DNA of 64,000 nucleotides, taken from positions 144,487 through 208,486 of IMG/VR virus record IMGVR_UViG_3300022744_000022. One strand, given 5' to 3'. This DNA comes from a virus. Each line of letters opens with the position of its first letter. The stretch's first letter is position 1. The notes under the pieces are model-generated. The model was given only the letters and a program-made list of their open reading frames with translations. It had not been told where the DNA came from and searched no databases. Positions 57,788 through 64,000 of this stretch are shown here, in pieces. Position numbers and translations under genes: made by a program.

Positions 57788-58051
57788 TTACACCGTAGGT
57801 GCGTTGTCCCGACGCATCGCATCGATCCCCCGCAGGCCCATCACCCACAGAGCACCTTGAACGAAGCCGAGCCAACGCATCGCCTTGTCGAGATCCTGAG
57901 TCAAGAAGACCTCGATCTCACCGCACATCCAGAGCAAGTGCCGGGCTCGCTCAAGCGGCTCCAGGGCTTCGATGTTGCGGACCGGCCCCAAGTCCGGGTA
58001 AGCGGTCCGGAGCGTCTCTCGGGCCGCCTCGATGGCTCGTAGGGCCTGCAT
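57788..58051 (-). CDS. Phage RWLGF-family small helical protein
   Basis: 87 residues from ATG 58051 (TGATG overlap). HLLWMCGEIEVFLTQ then AMRWLGFVQGALWVMGLRGI parallels the 34955 gene. Function unknown. Confidence 0.78.
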   Translation of the reverse strand: MQALRAIEAARETLRTAYPDLGPVRNIEALEPLERARHLLWMCGEIEVFLTQDLDKAMRWLGFVQGALWVMGLRGIDAMRRDNAPTV

Positions 58052-58368
58052 CACGGCCACCTGATCGTGCAGCCCTTTAGGATGCCGCAGCACAAGGTAC
58101 CTTCGACGGTCACCCGGGTCAGCGGCTTGCCGGGTTCCACGACCTCGGGACGCTTCGCTCGAAAAGACTCGACCCAAACGTCCCCGGTCCCGCACTCAAA
58201 GAAGTCGTAGCCCTTCCTCGACACGTCTTGAAGCCCCTCGGAATGCATGGCCCCTTGAAGCCTAACCTCGGAAGGACTACACCCCCCGTACTTGGCCACC
58301 GTGACGTACAGAAAGATGTAGGCCAGGGGCCAGATCAAGGACCAACCCGAGGATGAAGATCTCGTCAT
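58051..58368 (-). CDS. Small membrane-anchored phage protein
   Basis: 105 residues from ATG 58368. N-terminal transmembrane helix (LIWPLAYIFLYVTVAKYG); then EGLQDVSRKGYDFFECG and a C-terminal VEGTLCCGILKGCTIRW. The end resembles a phage family I recall (VCSGLLFKGATIRF). GGTGTACTA lies just before the ATG. Confidence 0.72.
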   Translation of the reverse strand: MTRSSSSGWSLIWPLAYIFLYVTVAKYGGCSPSEVRLQGAMHSEGLQDVSRKGYDFFECGTGDVWVESFRAKRPEVVEPGKPLTRVTVEGTLCCGILKGCTIRWP

Positions 58369-58387
58369 GGTGCTTAGTACACCGCCG

Positions 58388-60568
58388 CTACTCGACCACC
58401 ACCAAATCACGGGGCTGCATCATCCGGATACACTTCCCGTTTGGCATCTCTTCCCCAGCATCGGTGAGCTGTGAAATCGTCAGCCCACCGCCCGCACAGC
58501 TCGTGACCTCCCAGAGAGAGCCTTCCTCGTACTCAGCGCCACCTTGCGTCGTGACCTTACGGCGGAGCTTCACCTGCTTCCCCACAAGCTGTTGACGCTC
58601 CTTTCGGCGACGATACGCCATCTGCCCCTCGTACGAGGGATTCTGTTTGGACGGTGGGGGCGGCTCCAGGACCGTGCGGTTACCCGCGTGGTATTCCTCA
58701 GCCTCCAAGAGCAAGGGAGCCCACTCCAGGTACTCAGCCCTGGTCCTTGGGTCCGCGAAGAACTGCCGGAAGTCTCCCGGCTTGTAGTCGTCTACGTTGA
58801 GAACCTGATCCACACTGCACGAGAACCGGACCCGAATCTGCTTCCCATAGGTTTCTTGGGTCTCGCCCTCACGGTACCAGGCATACCCGACCCGGCCCTT
58901 AGAGCGCTGGAATTCCGTAACCTGGGCCAAGTACCCGGGCCCAGGATCGTTGTAGTGCTTCTTACGGCTACGGCGCTCCCCATCTTCGTCTTCACCCCCG
59001 AGCTTCCAAGCAAGCCGCTGTCCGACCGTCACTGAGCCCACCTTGAGGCTCTGGTTGAGCCGCTGGCGGTACTGCTCGAAGTCCGGCTTCTCTCCGCCCA
59101 CAAGAGCCCTGGTGGCGTCGTAGACAAGCTCCAAGGCTTGCTCGGACTCGGACCAGATCTTCCACGGCGGGTGAGGGTGCAGCACCACAGAGCGGTCCAA
59201 GAGCCCTTGGATGATCACGGCAATCCGGTTGGACTGCTGGATCTCCGCCGAGATCTTCTTCTGCATGTCGTCGTAGTAGATGTTGTCGGGCTCGTAGGGC
59301 TGGTGCTCGTCAACGGGATCCCGATCAGAGAAACTGAACAGGTAAGGTTCGTGCTCCCGGAACTCGCGGCCTGCCTCTTTGGCCGCCTTCTTGGCCTCAC
59401 GCCACTGCTTGACCGCTAGCTTGTGGGCCGCTTCCTTGACCTTGTGCTGCTGTTTCGCGGCCTCGTAGTCCTCCAAGAGCCCCTGGTACTGTGCGTCCGT
59501 GATGATGCGATCTACGCGACCTGCAAACATCTTGGCCCACAGCTTAGTGCCCAAGGTCAGCTTGTTGTGGTCAGTGTCCGGAAACAGGTGCGGACCGAAC
59601 TCCAACTCGGTGTTCATCCGGTAAAGCCGCTCGCCGTTCCGGATGTACAGGAACGTCAGCTCATCGGTCGCCATTTTGTTGAGCAGCTCTAGGAAGCCAA
59701 TGAGGGACTCGGGGACCGCTCGCCGCTTGGGGTCACGTCGAACTCTGAAAGCCACGATACAACGCGGGAAGGGTAGGATCCGATTCAGGTTCTCCGGTTG
59801 AGCAAGCCACCGATCGAACTCCCCGATGTCTTTGAACTCCATACCGCCCACACGGTACTGGGCCAAGCATTCCTCGTCCATGTAGCAGCGGCGCTGCATG
59901 AGCCGGACCTTCTCGGTCATCCCGGCGGGCTCGCCATCCGTGATCTGCTCGATCGTTTCGGTTAGACCCGCGTACAGCTCAATCGAGAAAATGCGGTTGT
60001 TGATCCGCCCGATCACGTCCTTCATCTGGCCCGTCTGGGCCCGCATGGGAAGGATCTCAGCTTTCATCCAGCGAGCCATCGCCTCGTTGGACTTCTCAAT
60101 CCGCTTGAACAACGCGGGAAGGTCTTCTGACTTGGCCTTTACCAAGTCCGCTTTGTAAGCCTTCACGTCTTGGTTGGGATCCAAGCGTGCAAGAGCGTGG
60201 GTCTCCTGTTGCCCTTGGCTCAAGTACGCGGGTGCTGCCCCTACGCCAAGCCTGGCCGTGATAGCCGAGATTTCCGCCATCAAGGCTCGCACCTCACCTT
60301 GGTGCTTCGTGACCTCGCCCTCGATCACTTGCTTGGCATTGGATTCGAGCCGACACCGCTCCGAGAAACTGTCCAGGTGGATCCGTTCCGAGCCCTCGTA
60401 GAGGTTCTGGATCTCCGCGTAGTTGGACCCCAGGTGCATCAAACACCCGAGCCACTCGCTACCGTCATCGTCCTTGACCCAGTACCACTGGCCAAGCTCA
60501 AGCGAGTCTTGCTCGTGAGGCTCGACCGTTGCGGTCACCACCGTGGGGTTTCGGACAATAGAGGTCAT
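58388..60568 (-). CDS. Large protein of unknown function
   Basis: 726 residues, the largest unassigned protein here. N-terminal SH3-like stretch (GQWYWVKDDDGSEWLGCL), long helical region (~60-180), a conserved-looking core (MQRRCYMDEECLAQYRVGGM, RILPFPRCIVAFRVRRD), a charged coiled coil (AAKQQHKVKEAAHKLAVKQW) and a C-terminal domain. The strong charge and aromatic clusters suggest a nucleic-acid enzyme, but no motif is decisive. Confidence 0.8.
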   Translation of the reverse strand: MTSIVRNPTVVTATVEPHEQDSLELGQWYWVKDDDGSEWLGCLMHLGSNYAEIQNLYEGSERIHLDSFSERCRLESNAKQVIEGEVTKHQGEVRALMAEISAITARLGVGAAPAYLSQGQQETHALARLDPNQDVKAYKADLVKAKSEDLPALFKRIEKSNEAMARWMKAEILPMRAQTGQMKDVIGRINNRIFSIELYAGLTETIEQITDGEPAGMTEKVRLMQRRCYMDEECLAQYRVGGMEFKDIGEFDRWLAQPENLNRILPFPRCIVAFRVRRDPKRRAVPESLIGFLELLNKMATDELTFLYIRNGERLYRMNTELEFGPHLFPDTDHNKLTLGTKLWAKMFAGRVDRIITDAQYQGLLEDYEAAKQQHKVKEAAHKLAVKQWREAKKAAKEAGREFREHEPYLFSFSDRDPVDEHQPYEPDNIYYDDMQKKISAEIQQSNRIAVIIQGLLDRSVVLHPHPPWKIWSESEQALELVYDATRALVGGEKPDFEQYRQRLNQSLKVGSVTVGQRLAWKLGGEDEDGERRSRKKHYNDPGPGYLAQVTEFQRSKGRVGYAWYREGETQETYGKQIRVRFSCSVDQVLNVDDYKPGDFRQFFADPRTRAEYLEWAPLLLEAEEYHAGNRTVLEPPPPSKQNPSYEGQMAYRRRKERQQLVGKQVKLRRKVTTQGGAEYEEGSLWEVTSCAGGGLTISQLTDAGEEMPNGKCIRMMQPRDLVVVE

Positions 60569-60690
60569 GGCAAATTCTTATCTAGCCACCGCCCTACCCA
60601 CGGGCGGAACTTGAACAGGATCAGGTAGGAGCCGCCGACAAGCCCGAAGAAGTGGACGGCCACCATGAGCACGCCAAATGCGTCTTCCAT
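60565..60690 (-). CDS. 41-residue membrane protein
   Basis: Frame starting MEDAFGVLMVAVHFFGL and ending GRWLDKNLP, with one transmembrane helix. It begins right after the stop of the 237-residue gene and overlaps the start of the 726-residue gene (ATGA). Confidence 0.7.
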   Translation of the reverse strand: MEDAFGVLMVAVHFFGLVGGSYLILFKFRPWVGRWLDKNLP

Positions 60691-61404
60691 TCAACCCCTC
60701 ACCAGGTCACGGATCTCGGGAGTCAACCCGTCCACCCTGATCCCCTCAGCCTCCAGGTAGTCCAAGAAGCCTTGGCGGCTATCCTGCGGGCCCAGGTGAA
60801 CGTCGTACCCGAAGCCGTGCCCGTTGGTAGCGTAGAAGCAATGCAGGCCATCGGGGGCCCTCACCACCGCCCAGGGATCGGAGATGTCCCAACCCATGTG
60901 CCAGATCTTGCCTTGAGCGATCACTTCTGACCCGGGCATCGAAGCCAGCAAGTCATCCGTGGTCTTAAGCCGCTCGGGCTTACCCACGAGCTTGTGCTCC
61001 GAGAGTTGAACCGGGATCCCCAGTTCATCGGTCAGCTCTTGGCACGCCGCTTCCAACGCAGCCGGGTCGAAAGGGAACTTGATTCCCTCCAAGAGCTTGT
61101 GCGCGTAGGCGTCACTGCCGCCCAGGTAGCCTTGATACCACGTCCACCGACCCGAGATTTTCGTGAACGTGCGGTCGCCCACATAATGAGCACACACGTA
61201 GACCGAGGGTTCCCACGTCGAAGTGGCGGATCCAGCGTTCAAGCTGCCCAACACCTTGACCTGGAACGCCTTGAGCCGTTCGTCGCAGATCTTCTGGACT
61301 TGACGGCCCAGGCGCTCGATCAACTTCTGGTTGGCCTCAGCTCGGGCCATCAGCTCACGCTGATCCTTGACCAAAGCCTCCAAATTGTCTCTGACGTTGG
61401 TCAC
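60691..61404 (-). CDS. Protein of unknown function
   Basis: 237 residues from GTG 61404. N-terminal coiled coil (NLEALVKDQRELMARAEANQ), then an alpha/beta part (WEPSVYVCAHYVGDRTF, WTWYQGYLGGSDAYAHKLL) and C-terminal HMGWDISDPWAVVRAPDG. No family recognised. Confidence 0.75.
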   Translation of the reverse strand: MTNVRDNLEALVKDQRELMARAEANQKLIERLGRQVQKICDERLKAFQVKVLGSLNAGSATSTWEPSVYVCAHYVGDRTFTKISGRWTWYQGYLGGSDAYAHKLLEGIKFPFDPAALEAACQELTDELGIPVQLSEHKLVGKPERLKTTDDLLASMPGSEVIAQGKIWHMGWDISDPWAVVRAPDGLHCFYATNGHGFGYDVHLGPQDSRQGFLDYLEAEGIRVDGLTPEIRDLVRG

Positions 61405-61592
61405 GGTCCGTAGCCTTCCGCCTGATCCGCACACTCATCGCACTGGTACCCCAGCGCCTTGTCCTTGGGCGTCAGCCGATTGGGCTGCTTGCAGGTAGGG
61501 CAGGGGAGGTTCCGAGGGTTGCTCTTGGAAGCCGCCCGTAGGGCCGACTTACCCCCTGGATCCGCGAAGTCCATGTCGTTGTCGTCGTCCAT
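61401..61592 (-). CDS. Small zinc-ribbon protein
   Basis: 63 residues: LPCPTCKQPNRL and YQCDECADQ form one zinc ribbon. Starts five bases after a promoter box. Likely nucleic-acid or protein binding. Confidence 0.75.
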   Translation of the reverse strand: MDDDNDMDFADPGGKSALRAASKSNPRNLPCPTCKQPNRLTPKDKALGYQCDECADQAEGYGP

Positions 61593-61597
61593 ACCGC

Positions 61598-61626
61598 TAA
61601 CACACCTGGGATCTGGAGAACTCTAG
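61598..61626 (-). promoter_or_regulatory. Two-part CTAG...GTGTGTTA promoter
   Basis: CTAGAGTTC, 16 bases after CTAG, GGTGTGTTA, then GCGGT and ATG 61592. CTAG overlaps the stop of the upstream gene. Confidence 0.8.
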
Positions 61627-61832
61627 TCTTTCCACACCGACGGAGAAATTCGCGGTCCACGTTGCGCTCTCTTACCCTTGGGGGACCCCACGATTGCATT
61701 CAGCACGGCCCGTATCGACCTGATCTCTTGCGCTGTCAACTCACCACAACGAAGCCGAAGCGCATCAGCCGAGAGCCCGTGCCACTCCCGGAGACGTTTC
61801 AAAGTAGCGGCGTCATCAGGCTTCTGGGGCAT
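61623..61832 (-). CDS. Small protein, last gene of its unit
   Basis: 69 residues from ATG 61832. Helix-turn-helix-like first half (AATLKRLREWHGLSADALRLRCG) and a basic Gly/Pro/Lys end. Overlaps the previous gene by 17 bases. Confidence 0.65.
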   Translation of the reverse strand: MPQKPDDAATLKRLREWHGLSADALRLRCGELTAQEIRSIRAVLNAIVGSPKGKRAQRGPRISPSVWKD

Positions 61833-62355
61833 CGACCTCGACCTCGATCTCGGATGTGGATTCCGTAGCGGACAGGACACCCGGTTGGGCACCCTTCAAC
61901 TCTTGAATCTGGTGTGCCAGCTTGGCAGCACGCTCGACCAACTGTTGTTGGTCTGCTTCCAACGCGGCCACCAACGCCTCAGGGGACGTGCGGAGCTGCT
62001 TGGCCCGCAACACCGCCTTCGCCCCTGACTCGCACTTCTCGACCTGGAGAAAGTCATCAGTCTTCGCTGTTACCACCCCGTACCAGCGATCCCGCTTCTT
62101 GTTGCCGAAGCTGGTCGTGTAGTCGGCCGCAAACTCCACGGCGTCGAACAAACCCACCTGCTCCACCACGTATAGGCACTCGCCCTTGCCGCGATTCATG
62201 AACCGCCGCGACAACCCTCCGGGGGACGTGGGGTCGATATCGATCACAGCGAGCCAGTTAGACCCACGGTAATGCGACTCGTACACAGGGGCGTTCAAGA
62301 GTGCCCCGTTCGCGAGCGTACACTTCAAGACAACGGGTTGAGCTGGTTCAGTCAT
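61816..62355 (-). CDS. Protein of unknown function with coiled coil
   Basis: 179 residues from ATG 62355. Beta-rich start (PVYESHYRGSNWLAVIDID), a RDRWYGVVTAK strand pair, then a coiled coil (VAALEADQQQLVERAAKL) and acidic end. No family recognised. Confidence 0.72.
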   Translation of the reverse strand: MTEPAQPVVLKCTLANGALLNAPVYESHYRGSNWLAVIDIDPTSPGGLSRRFMNRGKGECLYVVEQVGLFDAVEFAADYTTSFGNKKRDRWYGVVTAKTDDFLQVEKCESGAKAVLRAKQLRTSPEALVAALEADQQQLVERAAKLAHQIQELKGAQPGVLSATESTSEIEVEVDAPEA

Positions 62356-62366
62356 GGTAGGGTCAC

Positions 62367-62394
62367 TATTACACCGGACGGCCAACAGGGTCAA
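62367..62394 (-). promoter_or_regulatory. TTGACC...GTGTAATA promoter
   Basis: TTGA, 15 bases, GGTGTAATA. ATG 62355 follows 11 bases after the box. It lies in the last codons of the upstream gene. Confidence 0.7.
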
Positions 62395-62632
62395 CGGCCC
62401 CGGGTGGGGGCGGTGGCGTCCCCGTCTGACGCACCGAGCCTTTGCGGACCCGATGAAGCAAGCAGTATCGAGTCTTGCCCGAGCGCCGAAACAAGGCCTT
62501 GCAGTCCGGATCCCCGCACTCGATCATCACAACCTTGGGCTTGCGGCACTCAAGACAGAGCTTACGGACCCCGTGCCCGGTCCAATCCCCACAGCCCTCG
62601 CACTTGCCTGACTTGAGATCGTGCGGCCTCAT
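62369..62632 (-). CDS. Zinc-ribbon protein
   Basis: 87 residues. CEGCGDWTG, CLEC, CGDPDC and CLLH give two zinc sites; a Pro-rich end follows (TPPPPPGAVDP). Overlaps the previous gene by four bases. Confidence 0.72.
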   Translation of the reverse strand: MRPHDLKSGKCEGCGDWTGHGVRKLCLECRKPKVVMIECGDPDCKALFRRSGKTRYCLLHRVRKGSVRQTGTPPPPPGAVDPVGRPV

Positions 62633-62985
62633 TTGCGAGGTATGTTCGGCCTCGGGTTCATGAGATCAGGAAGCTTCACCTCTTCCCCCTGCTTGAACGA
62701 GTCGGACCGCTCGCACTCCCGAAAGCACCACTTGTTCATCTGAGCGCCGTCCTGATCGGTGAGCGGCACCGCACTCGGCTTCATGTGCCCGCCCTCAGAG
62801 AGCCCTACGGTCTCACCTGGCCCCGGCGCTGTACCCAGCTTGTCGTCAGCCAGATACACGTAATCGTCGAGATCCTCCGACAACATTGTCTTGGGCCGCC
62901 CGTTGTGCCCCCACGCTTTGTCGCAACGCCCGTCACAGGCCATCGTGAGCTGCTGGCCGTACCCCAGGATCTGTTTGGTTGGCAT
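62629..62985 (-). CDS. Protein of unknown function with Cys residues
   Basis: 118 residues. ACDGRCDKAWGHNGRPK near the start and WCFRECERS near the end; middle is acidic (EDLDDYVYLADDK). No family recognised. Confidence 0.7.
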   Translation of the reverse strand: MPTKQILGYGQQLTMACDGRCDKAWGHNGRPKTMLSEDLDDYVYLADDKLGTAPGPGETVGLSEGGHMKPSAVPLTDQDGAQMNKWCFRECERSDSFKQGEEVKLPDLMNPRPNIPRK

Positions 62986-62992
62986 CGAGACA

Positions 62993-63022
62993 GGTTACAC
63001 CGGCCCCGAGGACTTTGCCTAG
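62993..63022 (-). promoter_or_regulatory. CTAG...GTGTAACC promoter
   Basis: CTAGGC, 17 bases after CTAG, GGTGTAACC; ATG 62985 follows seven bases later. Confidence 0.7.
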
Positions 63023-63041
63023 CCCGTCGTCACTTGGGGGT

Positions 63042-63284
63042 TCATGGAGCGGGTTCGTCCAACCGCCGACCCAGGTTCCGTTCCTTGGCCTCGACGTACC
63101 GTGACCTGTTGTGCATGATCATGCGGGTCAAGATGCGTTCAGCGATCCCCGCATCGCCAGCCGCGATGCGGGCGGTCACTTCACGTTCGAGCGTCTCGAA
63201 CTCCGCCGTCGTGAGGATGTGTGGATCGTAGGCGCGAAACCGGATGACAGCTTCGAGCTTCTCGGGTTTCTTGTCGTCGGTCAT
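63042..63284 (-). CDS. Small protein of unknown function
   Basis: 80 residues from ATG 63284 (AGAAGAAGAG upstream). VIRFRAYDPHILTTAEFETLE and RILTRMIMHNRSRYVEAKER. No family recognised. Confidence 0.68.
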   Translation of the reverse strand: MTDDKKPEKLEAVIRFRAYDPHILTTAEFETLEREVTARIAAGDAGIAERILTRMIMHNRSRYVEAKERNLGRRLDEPAP

Positions 63285-63332
63285 GGCTCTTCTTCTTTTG
63301 GGAGAGGGTAGCGGACCCGCCACGCTGTCGGG

Positions 63333-63361
63333 TACTACACTTGAGGCCCAGGGAACTCTAG
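63333..63361 (-). promoter_or_regulatory. Two-part CTAG...GTGTAGTA promoter
   Basis: CTAGAGTTC overlaps the stop of the upstream gene; 16 bases after CTAG comes AGTGTAGTA. The leader to ATG 63284 is about 45 bases and contains a purine-rich ribosome-binding site. Confidence 0.85.
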
Positions 63362-63570
63362 ACTTCCGGGTGGCACTCAGGATCGTGCTCGCAAGTCAGG
63401 CAGTTGCCGCCCACCCCGTCGTCTCGATAGAGCCTACAGACGGGCTGGATCACCCCATGCTTCCAATGCATGGGGTTGCACCGGCACTTGCCAGGTCGGA
63501 CAGCGGGCTCAAAAGCGTGAGGGTGCTCCGACTCCAGGATTCCACAGTGTTTGCAGGGGAGGTCAGGCAC
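63358..63570 (-). CDS. Cys/His-rich small protein
   Basis: 70 residues, GTG start overlapping the previous stop. CKHCGILESEHPH, CRCNPMHWKHG, CRLYRD and CLTCEHDPECH suggest two zinc sites. No family recognised. Confidence 0.72.
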   Translation of the reverse strand: MPDLPCKHCGILESEHPHAFEPAVRPGKCRCNPMHWKHGVIQPVCRLYRDDGVGGNCLTCEHDPECHPEV

Positions 63571-63838
63571 GGTTCTTCTCCTTGCGAAGCAACCTGATCG
63601 CCTCCCAGACCCACGCCAAGTTGCCCGTGACCAACACGATGCCAGCAGTGAAGCTCACCCACTGCCCCAGGCTCGGGTAGTACCAGAGGTTCCAAAGACC
63701 CCAAAGCGAATAGAACCCGTAGACGGGCCAGTAGACGCCCCGGATGGCCCGGTCCCTGCGGAGCTGCACGTAGTTCTTCCAGGCCGCTACAGCGCCGCCA
63801 GCCTCGAACAAACCGTTGATCAGGTCAGGTATCTGCAC
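63563..63838 (-). CDS. Small membrane protein
   Basis: 91 residues, GTG start seven bases after a GGTGTAGCG box. Two transmembrane segments (YWPVYGFYSLWGLWNLWYY; VSFTAGIVLVTGNLAWVWEA). The WKNY...GVYWPV pattern recalls small membrane proteins of other phages. Confidence 0.72.
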   Translation of the reverse strand: MQIPDLINGLFEAGGAVAAWKNYVQLRRDRAIRGVYWPVYGFYSLWGLWNLWYYPSLGQWVSFTAGIVLVTGNLAWVWEAIRLLRKEKNRA

Positions 63839-63857
63839 CCGCAGTCGCTACACCAAC

Positions 63858-64000
63858 TCACGGCATGCACCACAAACTGTGCGAGATTGCCCCCATCCCG
63901 CAACGGGAGCACGAGGCCTCGCTCGAATACTCTGTCTCGTACCCCGGCCCGTCCCACGAGTGCTCGCACGGACCACCCTTGGCACACTCGCATTTGCACT
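63858..64000 (-). CDS. Cys-rich protein, start outside window
   Basis: At least 46 residues, open to the window edge. CKCECAKGGPCEHSWDG, then ASCSRCGMGAISHSLW; pairs of Cys and a His suggest a zinc ribbon. The pattern recalls short phage proteins ending in S-x-C-S-x-C-G-M. Confidence 0.7.
   Translation of the reverse strand, partial: CKCECAKGGPCEHSWDGPGYETEYSSEASCSRCGMGAISHSLWCMP

Noticed and set aside
1-64000. Integrated prophage or plasmid signs (integrase, att sites, transposases, partition genes)
   Set aside because: None were seen; the ParB-like protein lacks the helix-turn-helix of plasmid ParB. Absence in this window does not exclude them elsewhere.

Overview
The window looks like part of a large tailed-phage genome, probably a jumbo phage, infecting a GC-rich bacterium. 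The evidence is about 110 tightly packed genes on both strands, many of 40-130 codons, with frequent 4-base start/stop overlaps. There is a beta-rich spike-like protein, a 1251-residue repeat-rich fibre, HNH and endonuclease VII-like nucleases, and many small zinc-ribbon proteins. No terminase, portal, capsid, polymerase, integrase, tRNA or rRNA gene was recognised, so the phage assignment is an inference. An OmpA-type peptidoglycan-binding domain suggests a diderm host; the host cannot be named.

Layout. 1-5.1 kb: nucleotide and NAD metabolism, with a PurA/PurZ-family enzyme cut by the window edge, a J-domain/kinase-like protein, a CinA-like/NMN-adenylyltransferase fusion and a NADAR protein. 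5.1-8 kb: minus-strand genes including a CCA-adding-enzyme-like nucleotidyltransferase. 8.2-12.7 kb: a plus-strand run with HNH, KH, metallophosphoesterase and P-loop kinase proteins. 12.7-18.6 kb: mixed small genes, a lysine/alanine-rich winged-helix-like protein, a Pro/Lys-rich 359-residue protein and a minus operon with a DUF6166-like gene. 18.6-27 kb: a long plus-strand run with a 523-residue unknown, a 2OG-Fe(II) oxygenase, a ParB-like protein, a ClpX-type zinc finger, PTH2, an RNA ligase and a YkgJ-type protein. 27-30 kb: a minus operon with a Tat-signal protein and an endonuclease VII-like gene. 30-34 kb: RtcB and a spike-like protein. 34-40 kb: small genes, a solitary HD domain, an HNH protein and a DEDDh exonuclease. 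40.5-46.9 kb: a six-gene operon of two coiled-coil proteins, an OmpA-fused binding protein, an ABC permease, an ABC ATPase and a DUF4419 protein. 46.9-51.5 kb: minus small genes including HU. 51.6-55.4 kb: the giant fibre. 55.4-64 kb: a minus run with a GH64/thaumatin-like protein, a 726-residue unknown and many Cys-rich small proteins.

Three themes tie the genes together. RNA repair: RtcB, an Rnl-type ligase, a CCA-like enzyme, a separate HD domain and PTH2 could counter tRNA-cleaving defences. NAD and ADP-ribose: the CinA/NadD fusion and NADAR could counter NAD depletion or ADP-ribosylation. Cell envelope: the ABC/OmpA operon.

Two window-wide signals stand out. One is a two-part promoter, CTAG or TTGA followed after 15-17 bases by a GTGTAGTA-like box, often only a few bases before the start codon. 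The other is a C-terminal peptide of the form (T/S)LWDxL plus acidic residues, shared by proteins that otherwise look unrelated. No stretch longer than about 270 bases lacks a gene.
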